Of a stretch of 64,000 nucleotides of DNA, positions 9,201 to 17,910 are shown piece after piece. Location: the NCBI GenBank assembly GCA_028279375.1, contig JANQNW010000014.1, positions 20,346 through 84,345 on the forward strand. Reading direction: 5' to 3'. The first letter of the stretch is position 1. Each line of letters opens with the position of its first letter. The stretch is from Phycisphaerales bacterium. GTDB taxonomy: Bacteria; Planctomycetota; Phycisphaerae; Phycisphaerales; UBA1924. The notes beneath the pieces are model-generated. The model worked only from the letters and a program-made list of their open reading frames with translations. It searched no databases and had not been told where the DNA came from. A program made the translations under genes and the position numbers.

Positions 9201-10331
9201 GATGTCAGCGAGCCGAGCGCCCGCTGGATCGCCCTGATGAACATCAACTCGAACAACTTCACCTTCACAGCTCGCGGCACGTCTGAGGACGCGCAGTACC
9301 AGTCCATCAATGTCTCGAGCGGCTCGCTTGCGATTAGCTGGGAAGTTCTCGGCTCGTCGGATGGCACCGCCTACAACCTCTATCGCAACGGTGTCGGCAG
9401 CACGCCGATCGTCTCGACGGCTGTTGTCACGGACGACTCCGGCGCCTACCTGCTGCACATGACGGCTCCCGTCAGCGAGTTCGGCGGCTTCAGCGCCACC
9501 GACTGGCCGATCATCATCGTCGTCGAGCAGCCCACCGGCGCCCGCTTCGCGGTCTCTGGTCTGCTGACCTCGATCAACGGCGAAGCGATCACCTTCAACT
9601 CCCTCCAGTGGGAGTCGGATGATCCGTCCAACTGCATCTTCGACATCGACCTTGCAGACGTCGGCGTTGAGACCATCTACCGCGGTTGGAATATCCTCAA
9701 GTACGCCCGCGCGGGCGGCTATGCGGACGCCAACAACCAGATTCCGACGCTGCCTCGCGGCGTGACCGAGGACGACATCACCGTCGGCACGGACCTCGAC
9801 AACGCGACGACGCTGTCGCAGTTCGTGTACTTCCTCGACTCCAACGGCGACGGCGTGTGGGACAACAACGATGGCGGCCTCGAGGACATCGTGGTCGACG
9901 TCAACTGCTTCGAGCACTTCGTCTTCACCATGACGAGCCGAGGCGTGGAAGTCAGCTCGCAGTTCAACGGTCGCGTCAGCGACGACGTTGATACGTTCCC
10001 GGGCGGCTACGCGGCCGGATTCTTCAACGGTGAATCGAGCCGTCTCGGTGTCTTCCAGTTCGGTTCGATGATCGCTCCCGGCTCGATCTTCGGGTCGGAA
10101 GACGAGTTCCCGAACAACAACGTGACCAAGGGCTGGGCTCTGGTCTCGAACAACCCGGGTGGTGAATCGGACACCATCGTCGAGTTCTTCACCCAGAACC
10201 CGGGCGCCGAGTTCGTCATTGAATTCGATCGCACCAGCAACAGCGAAGTCGAGATCTCGACTTCGGACAATGGCATCGGCGACCTGAACGAGGTCACCTG
10301 CCAGGGTCTGTTCGTCTGGTACGACAACTGA
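6270..10331 (+). CDS. Large exported Asp-rich protein with Ig-like/Ca-binding modules, possible surface-layer or adhesion protein
   Basis: A 1353-residue protein starting with a signal peptide (MRRFMTTAAATAAIATSG, likely cut after AMA). The ATG at 6270 has AGGAAAGGA upstream; an earlier in-frame ATG at 6168 would bury the signal peptide. The body alternates beta-rich stretches resembling bacterial Ig-like (Big_5/SbsA type) repeats, with phrases like VVFSEPLDTSVD, and Asp loops such as DYDGDGNND, DCDGDGTLDG and DSNGDGVWDNNDGG that resemble calcium sites. It is very acidic and poor in Cys and Lys, and its codons strongly favour C-ending forms, as in highly expressed genes. A terminator follows directly, so it is probably monocistronic. 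I infer a calcium-stabilised surface protein, perhaps exported by the neighbouring type II system. I do not recognise a specific family. Confidence 0.8.
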   Translation: MRRFMTTAAATAAIATSGAAMAQIDVTNPTPFGMATVEQSGPISIVIFDVPGGVLTVAETITVTLDFFTVDDMDAVTVQFGNILVPPASLDLDGDGTFGEGGDNVWAGATTDSKIDMAGVGTFNAAVNAINGLVTSGSAVSAGIRIVATDQSANTEMTVIDTTSGVFNEATDESLDGLTTAANMSDAFYDETNMELIMVWNRSLRNAAGGTANDLNQTVVADVALLAGTDFERADDSAFMTGVAAILGVNAGDVALTGATQEALSFTLPMVDNIDVGNYVRIAAATTSVTDILGNDLSDDQVGSVVSALEDFIVTAVNWRVPVPTNGANTVGALAVTFNLPVDSGQLGADSFYDMFLGSGSDLLDADNSDFFLTGAAVDPMDSRTILLDVDSDIDDLGVADDGLNQDDDTGNDYDGDGNNDENLLSFSLNLEGDREMAANEPQSAFGGPYGGGDDDFDQTIVSGDEIDPTAGAVAYVDCDGDGTLDGVRVVFSEPLDTSVDADDGAAITANTGVTVHPVDMIDLVTGVRTTATTAAMFAMGEDDVDIDSFEFSSVDTDADDVISSRETNNAITWKWVPGDFDWDGDGMTANDAMMADDEEALATTDDDGLVDLDVDGMMSPITDANGNSAGGFSGTANTDRASAVLLGVSFFNGDNIAAGMQKFSEQDGNPGDDANNNLVQGIFTEGLNVGGIDETKFRWGASASDRFAVGDSDGTFGAENNILQLTDNTPNGIEAGDTLTIAADNGVADLNGFDLAPDATGQMSVDRTGPYVALQFDVNGVVIDSAFLVDETEDGEFAERVDLFFTCDLDASTVQVEDFTVQGIDADDLTLALSGQVVSLSFPTSLIPLSSTVTVTYNGAADTTPLACNGNPIAAMNDTVTAREVPTPDVDGEFTAVKNISGTITGASAGTKVFGMIAAPAVKSIRGTVGNVSFVITDSSSCEAVTNVILGLEEFAYMYNDRGDMFVSNEKEDDFDDVSEPSARWIALMNINSNNFTFTARGTSEDAQYQSINVSSGSLAISWEVLGSSDGTAYNLYRNGVGSTPIVSTAVVTDDSGAYLLHMTAPVSEFGGFSATDWPIIIVVEQPTGARFAVSGLLTSINGEAITFNSLQWESDDPSNCIFDIDLADVGVETIYRGWNILKYARAGGYADANNQIPTLPRGVTEDDITVGTDLDNATTLSQFVYFLDSNGDGVWDNNDGGLEDIVVDVNCFEHFVFTMTSRGVEVSSQFNGRVSDDVDTFPGGYAAGFFNGESSRLGVFQFGSMIAPGSIFGSEDEFPNNNVTKGWALVSNNPGGESDTIVEFFTQNPGAEFVIEFDRTSNSEVEISTSDNGIGDLNEVTCQGLFVWYDN

Positions 10332-10361
10332 TCTGAGTCAGTCTGTTTGAGTGACTTTCCG

Positions 10362-10401
10362 GCGGGAGCCTGCAACAGCGGGCTCCCGCTTTTTCCTTTT
10401 T
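10362..10401 (+). terminator. Rho-independent terminator after the 1353-residue exported protein
   Basis: A perfect 9-bp stem, GCGGGAGCC (10362-10370) and GGCTCCCGC (10381-10389), with a 10-nt loop, is followed by a T-rich run (TTTTTCCTTTTT). It begins 31 nt after the stop codon and separates this gene from the secretion operon. Confidence 0.92.
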
Positions 10402-10496
10402 GCCCGGGAACCCCGCTCGGGCTATCGTCGTCCAACGAGATGACGGGATTCCCGCGCGCTCGCCGGAATCGCCGATTCATCGGGTACAGAAGCGTC

Positions 10497-11249
10497 ATGT
10501 TCAATCACAAGGCCATCCTGCCTGCAGTCGCAGCGCTCGCGCTGCTCATGGCTCTGCCTGAGTGCGCGGAGGCTCAGTTCAACGATCCCGGGCAGCAATC
10601 GAACGTGGTGGAGCGCCTCACAGGACAGCTTCTGAGCGCGGAGGGTGAACCGACCCCCGAACCAGGGGACCAACTCGCGGTCTTCTTCGAGGATCAGATC
10701 CTCGGGGTCTTCAACTACACATCCGGTCAGGTCGATCCGCTCGAGTACGACATCCTGATCTTCGGCGACGACCCGGACACGGAGGATGTTGTCGAAGGAC
10801 CGGAAGTCGGACAGCCGATTCGCTTCCGCTTCTTCGACTCGAGCACGAATCAGACGCGCACGGACCTCGCCGTGCTGAACGCCCAGGGCGAGCAATTCAA
10901 CCTGACATTCCAGGGCGAGTTCACCTTCACCATTCCGATCATGGTGCCCGGCGCCCCGCCATTCCCCGACGCCCCGGCGCGCGAGTTCGACGTGCTGCTC
11001 GGCGCCGAAGGAACCGGTGGAAATAACGGCGGCGGTGGTGGCGGCGGCGGAAGCGGTGGGAGCGCCGAGGAGCCGAACTACGACGTCAACAACGACGGCT
11101 CAGTCAACAAGAAGGATGCCGCGATCGTGCTTCGCGTCGTCATCGGCGCGAGTCGCGCAGTGAGCGCAGCAGATCTCGCTCGCGCGGATGTCAACGGCGA
11201 CGGCGTTGTGAACACCGGCGATGTCATCGAGATCATGCGAAATCGCTGA
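10497..11249 (+). CDS. Secreted protein with C-terminal dockerin-like EF-hand pair
   Basis: A 250-residue exported protein: signal peptide (about 1-25, ending ECAEA), a roughly 150-residue domain I do not recognise, a Gly-rich linker, then a C-terminal dockerin type I-like module with two calcium loops, DVNNDGSVNKKD and DVNGDGVVNTGD. The ATG at 10497 is preferred because the signal peptide begins there, although the ribosome site is weak. It ends 1 nt before the GspH-like gene, so it sits at the head of the type II secretion operon and is a plausible substrate or surface-attached helper. Dockerin modules are common in planctomycete exported proteins without cellulosomes. Confidence 0.82.
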   Translation: MFNHKAILPAVAALALLMALPECAEAQFNDPGQQSNVVERLTGQLLSAEGEPTPEPGDQLAVFFEDQILGVFNYTSGQVDPLEYDILIFGDDPDTEDVVEGPEVGQPIRFRFFDSSTNQTRTDLAVLNAQGEQFNLTFQGEFTFTIPIMVPGAPPFPDAPAREFDVLLGAEGTGGNNGGGGGGGGSGGSAEEPNYDVNNDGSVNKKDAAIVLRVVIGASRAVSAADLARADVNGDGVVNTGDVIEIMRNR

Positions 11250-11250
11250 C

Positions 11251-11751
11251 ATGACGCGATCAGCCTGTTACGCCCGGTCGGCACGACGAAGTGGGGGTTT
11301 CTCCCTTCTCGAGATGCTGGTCGTCCTGATCATGATCGCCATGATCGCCGGAATGGTGACCCCCCAGATCGCCGGCGTCTCAGCGGTCGCCCGGGAGCGC
11401 ACGCAACTCGAGGAGCTCGCAGCGCGATTCGCCACGAGCCGCGTCGAGGCGATGCGTCAGGTGAAGACGATGAACGTCGCCGGCGATCTCGCCGACGGAT
11501 TGCTTGCTCTTTCAGTGAATGAGACAGGCGACAAGCGGTGGCGTCCATGGCGCACCGACCTGCAGGAGGATGTCTCCTCGCAGGATGGGCGTTTCCGCGT
11601 CGTCTTCGACGCGCGTGGGCGCACGACGAGCCGTGTGCTCGTCTTTAACGCGCAGGACGACTCGGGTAGGATCTGGGCGATTCGGTTCGATCCCATCTCT
11701 GGAACACCCAGCCTGCATCGTGAGGATGAGGATCAGTCAACGGCGTCTTGA
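11251..11751 (+). CDS. gspH: Type II secretion minor pseudopilin, GspH-like
   Basis: A 166-residue protein with the prepilin signature GFSLLEMLVVLIMIAM after a basic leader; cleavage is expected between Gly and Phe with Glu at +5. The ATG at 11251 lies 1 nt after the stop of the dockerin gene. The C-terminal part has the beta-rich look of GspH/FimT proteins (DARGRTTSRVLVFN). It directly precedes gspG. In GspH systems this subunit forms part of the pseudopilus tip complex with I, J and K, all of which are encoded downstream. The H assignment follows from order and fold impression. Confidence 0.82.
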   Translation: MTRSACYARSARRSGGFSLLEMLVVLIMIAMIAGMVTPQIAGVSAVARERTQLEELAARFATSRVEAMRQVKTMNVAGDLADGLLALSVNETGDKRWRPWRTDLQEDVSSQDGRFRVVFDARGRTTSRVLVFNAQDDSGRIWAIRFDPISGTPSLHREDEDQSTAS

Positions 11752-11772
11752 TCGCCCAGGAGCCAGGGACCC

Positions 11773-12222
11773 ATGCGCACTCAGAAAACCAACTCCCGCA
11801 TTCGCAGTCGACGTGGCTTCTCGCTGCTCGAGATGCTCGTGGTGCTCATCATCATGGGCCTGCTCGTGGCGCTCGTCGGCCCGCGCGTGCTCGACAACGT
11901 CGGCAAGTCGAAGGTCAAGACGACCACCGCTCAGATCGAACTTCTCAGTGGCGCGCTCGCCCAGTTCTATCTCGATGTCGGTCGCTATCCGACGGCCGAG
12001 GAAGGTCTCGATGTGCTCCTGACCGCGCCGAGCGGCGACGACGCTTCGAAGTGGGACGGGCCGTACCTGCAGAAGAACAGCGTGCCGATGGATGGCTGGG
12101 GCAATGCGTTCGAGTATCGAACCGACGTTGAGCCGTGGCCATTCGTCCTGCGATCGCTGGGCGCCGACGGCAAGCCGGGCGGTGAGGGCGAGAACGCCGA
12201 TCTTTCGAACCGCGAACTGTGA
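11773..12222 (+). CDS. gspG: Type II secretion major pseudopilin GspG
   Basis: A 149-residue protein with leader RSRRG then FSLLEMLVVLIIMGLL, and the GspG body: GRYPTAEEGLDVLL, DGWGNAFEYR and the C-terminal calcium-site region SLGADGKPGGEGENADLSN. GspG polymerises into the periplasmic pseudopilus after cleavage and N-methylation by a prepilin peptidase, which is not encoded here. The length is typical. It is coupled to gspE, whose GTG start overlaps the gspG stop by 4 nt. Confidence 0.96.
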   Translation: MRTQKTNSRIRSRRGFSLLEMLVVLIIMGLLVALVGPRVLDNVGKSKVKTTTAQIELLSGALAQFYLDVGRYPTAEEGLDVLLTAPSGDDASKWDGPYLQKNSVPMDGWGNAFEYRTDVEPWPFVLRSLGADGKPGGEGENADLSNREL

Positions 12223-13889
12223 TCACGACGGAGTCCATCTCGAGTCTGCTCGCGTTCGACGGCGGCGCCTTCGGCGCGACGCTGACGCAGGCCTCAGAGA
12301 TCTCCGACACCGACTGGCGTCTGGCCGAACAGGTCTCACGACAGAACGCCCAGACGTCATTACGCGCGCTTCTTGATCTGGGCCTCCTGAGTGAGGACGC
12401 GCTGGCTGACCAGCTCGCGTCCTTCACCGGTTGCCCGCGATGGGATCCGGAGGATGAGCAGCGCCTGATCAGCGACGCCGTGCCGCGTCAGTTCATGGAG
12501 TCCAACGCGCTGCTGCTCCTCTCGCCGATCGATGCGGAGGACAGTGAGGCGCCGTCACTCCTGATCTGCTCCGATCCCTCTGACAGGCCGGTCCTTCGAG
12601 CCATGGTCAATCAGCTCGATCGAGCGGTTGATGTCGCGATCGGCGCCCAGAAGGACATCAAGCGATTCCTTGAGGCGAACGCCGAGGAAATTGAAGGCGC
12701 CGCAGCCGGCGCTGAAGATCAGCTCGATATCTCCGAGGAGATCAGCCAGCTACGCGACATGGCCTCCGAGGCGCCGGTGATTCGCTTCTTCAATCAGACG
12801 ATCGAGCGCGCGATGGAGCTTGGCGCATCTGATGTTCATATTGAGCGATTTGATCATCGCGCGGCGATTCGATTGCGCGTCGACGGCCTCCTCATTGATC
12901 AACCCGCGCCGCCGCCGCAGATGTACGACCCGCTGATCTGTCGCGTGAAGATCATGTCGGGCCTCGATATCGCCGAGCGCCGCCTCCCGCAGGACGGGCG
13001 CATTCGCATGCGACTGCGTGGGCGCATGGTGGATATGCGCGTGAGCCTCGTGCCGACGATGTACGGCCAGGACGCCGCCATTCGTCTGCAGGATCGCCAG
13101 AAGCTCGGCGAGATCGATCTTCCGGATCTCGGATTCACCGACGAGCAGATCGGCGATCTGCTGGCGTGCTCATCCAAGAGCCACGGCATCGTGCTCGTCA
13201 CCGGCCCGACCGGTTCGGGAAAGACGACGACGCTCTATGCGCTGCTGCGTCGACTCGTCTCGAGCGAGCGGAAGGTCGTCACGGTCGAGGATCCGGTCGA
13301 GTACGCGATGGAGGGCGTCAACCAGATCCAGGTGAATCCGGCGATCGGGCTGAGCTTCTCCAACACGCTCAGGCACATTCTCCGTCACGATCCCGATGTG
13401 ATTCTCATCGGTGAGATTCGCGATCAGGAAACCGCCGAAATGGCGTTCCAAGCCGCGCTCACCGGTCACATGGTGCTCTCGACGCTTCACACGAACGACG
13501 TGCCGGGCACATTCGTGCGATTGATCGACATGGGCGTTGAGCCTTATCTCGTGAACGCCGTCATCGAAGGCGTCACGGCGCAGCGCCTGATTCGACGAAC
13601 GTGTCCCGCTTGCGGCAATGATCCGGCGAAGCGCGAGGGTTGCAGGACGTGCGGCGGCATCGGCTATCGCGGTCGCGCGGCGCTGATGGAGTTCGCCTCG
13701 CTCGACGCGAAGGTCAAAAAGGAGATTCGCGACGGCGCCGATGAGCGGCGCGTGCGAGAGGCGCTTGCCGAAGGAAGCTATGTGCCGATGCGTGCGGCCG
13801 CGGAGCGCATGGTCAGCGAGGGCATGACTGATATGGCGGAGGTCGCCCGCGTGCTTGGCCACGTTGATCCCGAGGCGCCCGGCGCGTGA
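12219..13889 (+). CDS. gspE: Type II secretion assembly ATPase GspE
   Basis: A 556-residue cytoplasmic ATPase. It has an N-terminal GspE/MshEN-like domain (about 30-150), Walker A GPTGSGKTT (329-337), Walker B-type DPDVILIGEIRD, STLHTND, and a zinc tetracysteine motif CPACG...CRTCGG near residues 463-480. The zinc motif marks it as an assembly ATPase and separates it from PilT. Start is GTG at 12219, overlapping the gspG stop (GTGA), which indicates translational coupling. It drives pseudopilus assembly with GspF, GspL and GspC. Confidence 0.96.
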   Translation: MITTESISSLLAFDGGAFGATLTQASEISDTDWRLAEQVSRQNAQTSLRALLDLGLLSEDALADQLASFTGCPRWDPEDEQRLISDAVPRQFMESNALLLLSPIDAEDSEAPSLLICSDPSDRPVLRAMVNQLDRAVDVAIGAQKDIKRFLEANAEEIEGAAAGAEDQLDISEEISQLRDMASEAPVIRFFNQTIERAMELGASDVHIERFDHRAAIRLRVDGLLIDQPAPPPQMYDPLICRVKIMSGLDIAERRLPQDGRIRMRLRGRMVDMRVSLVPTMYGQDAAIRLQDRQKLGEIDLPDLGFTDEQIGDLLACSSKSHGIVLVTGPTGSGKTTTLYALLRRLVSSERKVVTVEDPVEYAMEGVNQIQVNPAIGLSFSNTLRHILRHDPDVILIGEIRDQETAEMAFQAALTGHMVLSTLHTNDVPGTFVRLIDMGVEPYLVNAVIEGVTAQRLIRRTCPACGNDPAKREGCRTCGGIGYRGRAALMEFASLDAKVKKEIRDGADERRVREALAEGSYVPMRAAAERMVSEGMTDMAEVARVLGHVDPEAPGA

Positions 13890-15115
13890 TCCAGTTCACC
13901 TACAAAGCGATCCCCGCGGCTCAGGGGGGTGGGGGCAGCGCGTCAAGCGTGATCGACGGGAGGCTCGAGGCGCCCGATGAACGCTCCCTGCGCGACAAGC
14001 TTCGCGCCCAGGGCATGATCGTTCTCGAGGCGCGTCCCGTCAGCGCGATGGACGCCATCCGGGCGTCTCTGGGCGGCCGCGGCCTTCGAGCGAACGACGC
14101 CGTCTGGTTCTTCCAGACGCTCGAGCAACTAATGGACGCGAAGGTGCCGGTGGAGTCTGCGATCTCGACGATGCAGGAACTGGCCCCGCGGCCGCGTCTG
14201 GTCGAGGCGTGCCGGGAGGTGGGGGAGTCGCTTCGCGCCGGTGTCTCGCTCTCGGATGCGGTGGCGAAGGTGGATCGGCTCGCACGGCCCCAGCACATCG
14301 CACTGCTACGCGTGGGCCACGAATCCGGTCGCCTGGCGCATGTGATTCGACTGATCTCCCGATCTATCGAGGCGAGGGAGAAGATCCGCCGGACTGTGAC
14401 CGGCCGGATGATCTACCCGGCGCTGGTGATCGTGGTGACGATCCTGGCCGTCTGGATCCTCGCGACGTTCGTCATTCCGCGATTCGCCGAGACGTTGAGC
14501 GCCGCAGGCGTTGAGCTTCCCCTCTCGACGCGCATCACGATGGCGGCGGCGGATTGGGCGGCATGGATCGGCCCGGCGATGCTCGTGGTCCTTCTGGGCG
14601 TCATCGGCCTCCGGAGCAAGGCGCTGCCAGAGTCCACGCGTCTCAAGCTCGATCGGCTGGTCCTCAGGATCCCGATCCTGGGATCCGTCATCTGGAACAC
14701 ACAGGGCGCCCTGGTGAGCGAGACACTCGCGACGATTGTCGAGGGCGGCGGCGACGTGCTCTCGGGCCTCGAGCAGGCGGAATCGGCCCTTCGATCGCCG
14801 GAACTGCGCGGGCGTCTGGGGCGCGCACGAGAGCAAGTGCGGGCCGGCGAGGAGCTTGGCGAGGCGATCGCCCGGGAACAGGTCATTCCACCCATGGCGT
14901 CCGCGATCGTGCGCGCCGGAATGAAGGCGGGCGACCTGGTTGGGGCCCTGAAGAGGGCATCTGAGATGTGTGTTCGGAGGCAGGATGAACTGACCGGGCG
15001 CCTCCTCACCCTGCTCGAACCGGCGGTCACGCTCTTCATCGCCGGCATCGTTGCGTGGGTGTTTTACAGCCTTATCGCAGGTATTCTGACGATGAATGAT
15101 CTGGGTGCGCTCTGA
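13886..15115 (+). CDS. gspF: Type II secretion inner-membrane platform protein GspF
   Basis: A 409-residue protein with two T2SS F domains and about three membrane segments; typical phrases are GRMIYPALVIVVTILAVW and the C-terminal LTLLEPAVTLFIAGIVAWV. The GTG start at 13886 overlaps the gspE stop by 4 nt. It forms the membrane platform over GspE. It is clearly distinct from the pilus paralogue at 2517, and its place in the gsp operon assigns it to secretion. Confidence 0.95.
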   Translation: MIQFTYKAIPAAQGGGGSASSVIDGRLEAPDERSLRDKLRAQGMIVLEARPVSAMDAIRASLGGRGLRANDAVWFFQTLEQLMDAKVPVESAISTMQELAPRPRLVEACREVGESLRAGVSLSDAVAKVDRLARPQHIALLRVGHESGRLAHVIRLISRSIEAREKIRRTVTGRMIYPALVIVVTILAVWILATFVIPRFAETLSAAGVELPLSTRITMAAADWAAWIGPAMLVVLLGVIGLRSKALPESTRLKLDRLVLRIPILGSVIWNTQGALVSETLATIVEGGGDVLSGLEQAESALRSPELRGRLGRAREQVRAGEELGEAIAREQVIPPMASAIVRAGMKAGDLVGALKRASEMCVRRQDELTGRLLTLLEPAVTLFIAGIVAWVFYSLIAGILTMNDLGAL

Positions 15116-15183
15116 TGCGGAAGCGCCCGATCCCAGGTCGTTCGACGCCCGGAGGGTGTCGACGCAAGAGGGAGAAGTTCAGG

Positions 15184-17463
15184 ATGGCCAAACCAGCACT
15201 TATCAGCGCGCTGATCGTCGGGGCGGGGCTCGCGCTCGTCGCGTGTCAGAACGCCCCCGAGGAGACCGCAGAGCGGGAGCCATTCCAGGGGCGTCCGTAC
15301 AGCTCCATCGACCGGCCGATCTCCGAGGTGATCACCTCGCGCGGCTCGGGCCCGATCGACGCGACAGGATCGGCGACGCTCATTGATCGGCAGAAGCTCG
15401 CCGCCGCGCGCAAGGCTGAGCGCGTCGAGGCGGAACTGCTGGATCCGCAGGCGCAGGGCGAGTTGATCCAGGTGAAGTACAGCGCGCGCGAGGCGGCGCC
15501 CGAGGATGTCATTCGCGTGCTCGTCTCCGACTTCCTCGGTCGTTCGTATGCGCTTGATCCCCAGGTCGCCAAGTCCAATGCCGGCGTGACGATCGATGTG
15601 GATCTGGAGATGACGCCGGAGGACATCGAGGATCTTCTCGGCGCGCTCGCCGTGCTGCATGGCTGGAGCATCGATGACCGAGGCGAGTTCCTTGTCATCG
15701 GGAACGCGGCGAACATGTCGCGCTCCGCGACGGCGCCGATTCTTCGCGCTCGCGCCGCGCTCGGCAGCGAGCACACCGCGGCCCGCGTCTTCAGGCTGGA
15801 CTATCTCGCGGCGAACGAAGCTGCGGAGGCCATCAAGGATCTCGTCAGCGACGGCGGCAAGACTGTCGTCGCCGGGCGCACGCTTCTCGTCGTTGATCGC
15901 ATCAATCAGCTGAACAGACTCGATCGCGTGTTCGCAGCGCTTGACGTGGCGCCCTTCGAAGGGGCTGAGATCTGGACATATCAGTTGAGCTTCCAGCAGG
16001 CGCAGGAAGCACAGCGCCTCCTTGGCGCCATGGCGACGGGCTCACGCATCAACGAGGGCGGCGAGGCGCTGATTACGTTCCTCGCGCAGGATCAGCAGAA
16101 CAGGATCATGGTCATCAGTCGTGATCCATCGCTGCAGCCGATGGTGCGCGGCTGGCTCAAGCAGATCGACAGGCCCGGTGATGATCCGGGGCGCAATCGC
16201 TATCTCTATCGCGTACAGCATCAGTCGCCGACAGAGCTCGTGCGCATCGCGCGGGAAACCTTCTCGGAGCGCGTCGAACGAAGCAAGGAGGATCCACTGG
16301 ATCCGGGCATTCGTTTCGTGGCGGGACAGGATGAGGATTTCATCATTGTTGTCGCGACGCCGAGTGACTACGCCGACCTGCTTTCACTCTTCGGGGCGAT
16401 CGATCGACCCGATCAACAGGTGATGTTGCAAACGGTGCTCGCTGAGGTCACGCTCAGCAATGGATTGCAGTGGGGGATTGACTACTTCCTGCAGACGGAA
16501 ATCGATGGAAGCCTGCTCGAGCTTGCGGGTGATCTCACTCAACTCGGACCTCTGAACCCGACGGGATCCGCGTTCTTCCTTGGCGGGGATGGTTTCGCTC
16601 TGCTCGAGGTGCTCGAGGAGGAGACGGATGTTCGCCTGCTCACGACGCCGAGCATCTTCGTGCGTGACAAGGAAGCGGCGTTTATTCAGATCGGCGGCGA
16701 GGTGCCCATCATCACCTCGAATATCGACAGTGACTTCCAGCAGGATGGCGATACCGGCATTCGGCAGGAGATTGAGTACCGCGAGACGGGCGTCATTCTC
16801 AATGTGCAGCCGGAGGTCAATGAGAGCGGCGAAGTCACCCTGCTGATCACCCAGGAGATCCGTCAGGTCACGCCGACGACCTCGAGCGGCATTGATTCGC
16901 CGGAGTTCACGGTGCGCCGCGTCGAGACGAGCGTCACCGTGCCGCACGGCAAGACGCTGCTGCTCGGCGGCATCGTGACGGAGGCGGACCAGGAGCAGAT
17001 CAACAAGATCCCGCTTCTCGGCGATATCCCACTCCTCGGCCTGGCGTTCCAGAACCTCGACATCAGCACGGCGCGCACGGAGTTGATGCTCACGATTACG
17101 CCGCAGATCGTCAACGATCCACACGACGCCGGTGTCTTCCTGAGCGCCTTCCTCGACTCGAGTGTCAATCTCGGCGAGACGATGCAGGAGTTCAATGAGA
17201 ACATCATGATCTCGATCTACGACGACGAGGATGTGCTCGACGGGACGCCGCCGCGCATGTACGACGTCCCGATGGAGTTCGACTCGGACGAAGACGCGGA
17301 TGACGAGATGCGTCAGGGTCGCGATCGAAATCCTGGTGAGAGCTTGCTTGGCCTCAGTCGTCTTGCGGCGCGCCAAGCCGACGCGGACGCTGAAAGCGCA
17401 GCGGCGGTGTCAGAGTTCCTCGAAGGGCTTGTTGCGCTCGCGAGCAGGACTGACCAGGATTAG
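15184..17463 (+). CDS. gspD: Type II secretion outer-membrane secretin GspD, predicted lipoprotein
   Basis: A 759-residue secretin. From the ATG at 15184 (GGGAG 9 nt upstream) the N-terminus is a lipoprotein signal ending LVAC, with Cys21 as the predicted lipidation site. A first in-frame ATG at 15115 overlaps the gspF stop but would put 23 charged residues before this signal. N0/N1-type periplasmic domains follow (about 70-430), then the secretin beta-barrel core (about 470-660) with VPIITSN, RRVETSVTVPHGKTLLLGG and KIPLLGDIPLLGLAFQ. The tail is Asp/Glu-rich. Secretins form the outer-membrane channel; a lipidated one may reach the membrane without a separate pilotin. Confidence 0.94.
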   Translation: MAKPALISALIVGAGLALVACQNAPEETAEREPFQGRPYSSIDRPISEVITSRGSGPIDATGSATLIDRQKLAAARKAERVEAELLDPQAQGELIQVKYSAREAAPEDVIRVLVSDFLGRSYALDPQVAKSNAGVTIDVDLEMTPEDIEDLLGALAVLHGWSIDDRGEFLVIGNAANMSRSATAPILRARAALGSEHTAARVFRLDYLAANEAAEAIKDLVSDGGKTVVAGRTLLVVDRINQLNRLDRVFAALDVAPFEGAEIWTYQLSFQQAQEAQRLLGAMATGSRINEGGEALITFLAQDQQNRIMVISRDPSLQPMVRGWLKQIDRPGDDPGRNRYLYRVQHQSPTELVRIARETFSERVERSKEDPLDPGIRFVAGQDEDFIIVVATPSDYADLLSLFGAIDRPDQQVMLQTVLAEVTLSNGLQWGIDYFLQTEIDGSLLELAGDLTQLGPLNPTGSAFFLGGDGFALLEVLEEETDVRLLTTPSIFVRDKEAAFIQIGGEVPIITSNIDSDFQQDGDTGIRQEIEYRETGVILNVQPEVNESGEVTLLITQEIRQVTPTTSSGIDSPEFTVRRVETSVTVPHGKTLLLGGIVTEADQEQINKIPLLGDIPLLGLAFQNLDISTARTELMLTITPQIVNDPHDAGVFLSAFLDSSVNLGETMQEFNENIMISIYDDEDVLDGTPPRMYDVPMEFDSDEDADDEMRQGRDRNPGESLLGLSRLAARQADADAESAAAVSEFLEGLVALASRTDQD

Positions 17464-17466
17464 AAG

Positions 17467-17910
17467 ATGCCATGCACGTCCTGCCGAACACGGGGACGCG
17501 CCGCCCGGGGATTCACACTGCTCGAGTCCGTGGCTGCGCTGTCGGTGTTGACCGGTGTCGCGATCATCTGCATGCAGTTGCGGGTGCAGGCGGCGGTGCA
17601 TGCCGTCGAGTTGTCAGAGCGCGCCAGCGCTCAGCACGCCGCGGCGGCGCTGCTTGAACTCGCCGTCTCGGGAATGCTCCCGGCCGGTGAAGGTCCTGAG
17701 GAGGATGACCCGCTCCAGCGCATCACATGGACGGGATCACGCCTGGGCAAGAAATACACCTGCACGCGCGAGCGGATCACAATCAAGAACCCGGTCGCCG
17801 GCGCTCCCGGCGTGAATGACGGCGCCGTGGCGCAACTCGTCGAGATGAACCGGTTCTCCGTGGAATGCGCCGGAGTGACCCTCGAGACAATCCGGCCGCT
17901 TGGCAAATGA
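17467..17910 (+). CDS. gspI: Type II secretion minor pseudopilin, GspI-like
   Basis: A 147-residue protein with prepilin motif ARGFTLLESVAALSVL: Gly at -1, Phe at +1 and Glu at +5. It is 3 nt downstream of gspD and overlaps gspJ by 4 nt (ATGA), so it is embedded in the operon. GspI nucleates the I-J-K tip of the pseudopilus. The assignment comes from the leader, size and the conserved order I-J-K. Confidence 0.85.
   Translation: MPCTSCRTRGRAARGFTLLESVAALSVLTGVAIICMQLRVQAAVHAVELSERASAQHAAAALLELAVSGMLPAGEGPEEDDPLQRITWTGSRLGKKYTCTRERITIKNPVAGAPGVNDGAVAQLVEMNRFSVECAGVTLETIRPLGK

Noticed and set aside
7656..9917. 753-residue open frame on the minus strand inside the large exported-protein gene
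   Set aside because: It is antisense to a gene with signal peptide, ribosome site and terminator; repeated GGC/GAC codons keep the opposite frame open. No recognisable domains.
10497..11249. Cellulosome component because of the dockerin-like module
   Set aside because: No cohesin or glycoside hydrolase genes in the window; such modules are common in planctomycete exported proteins unrelated to cellulosomes.
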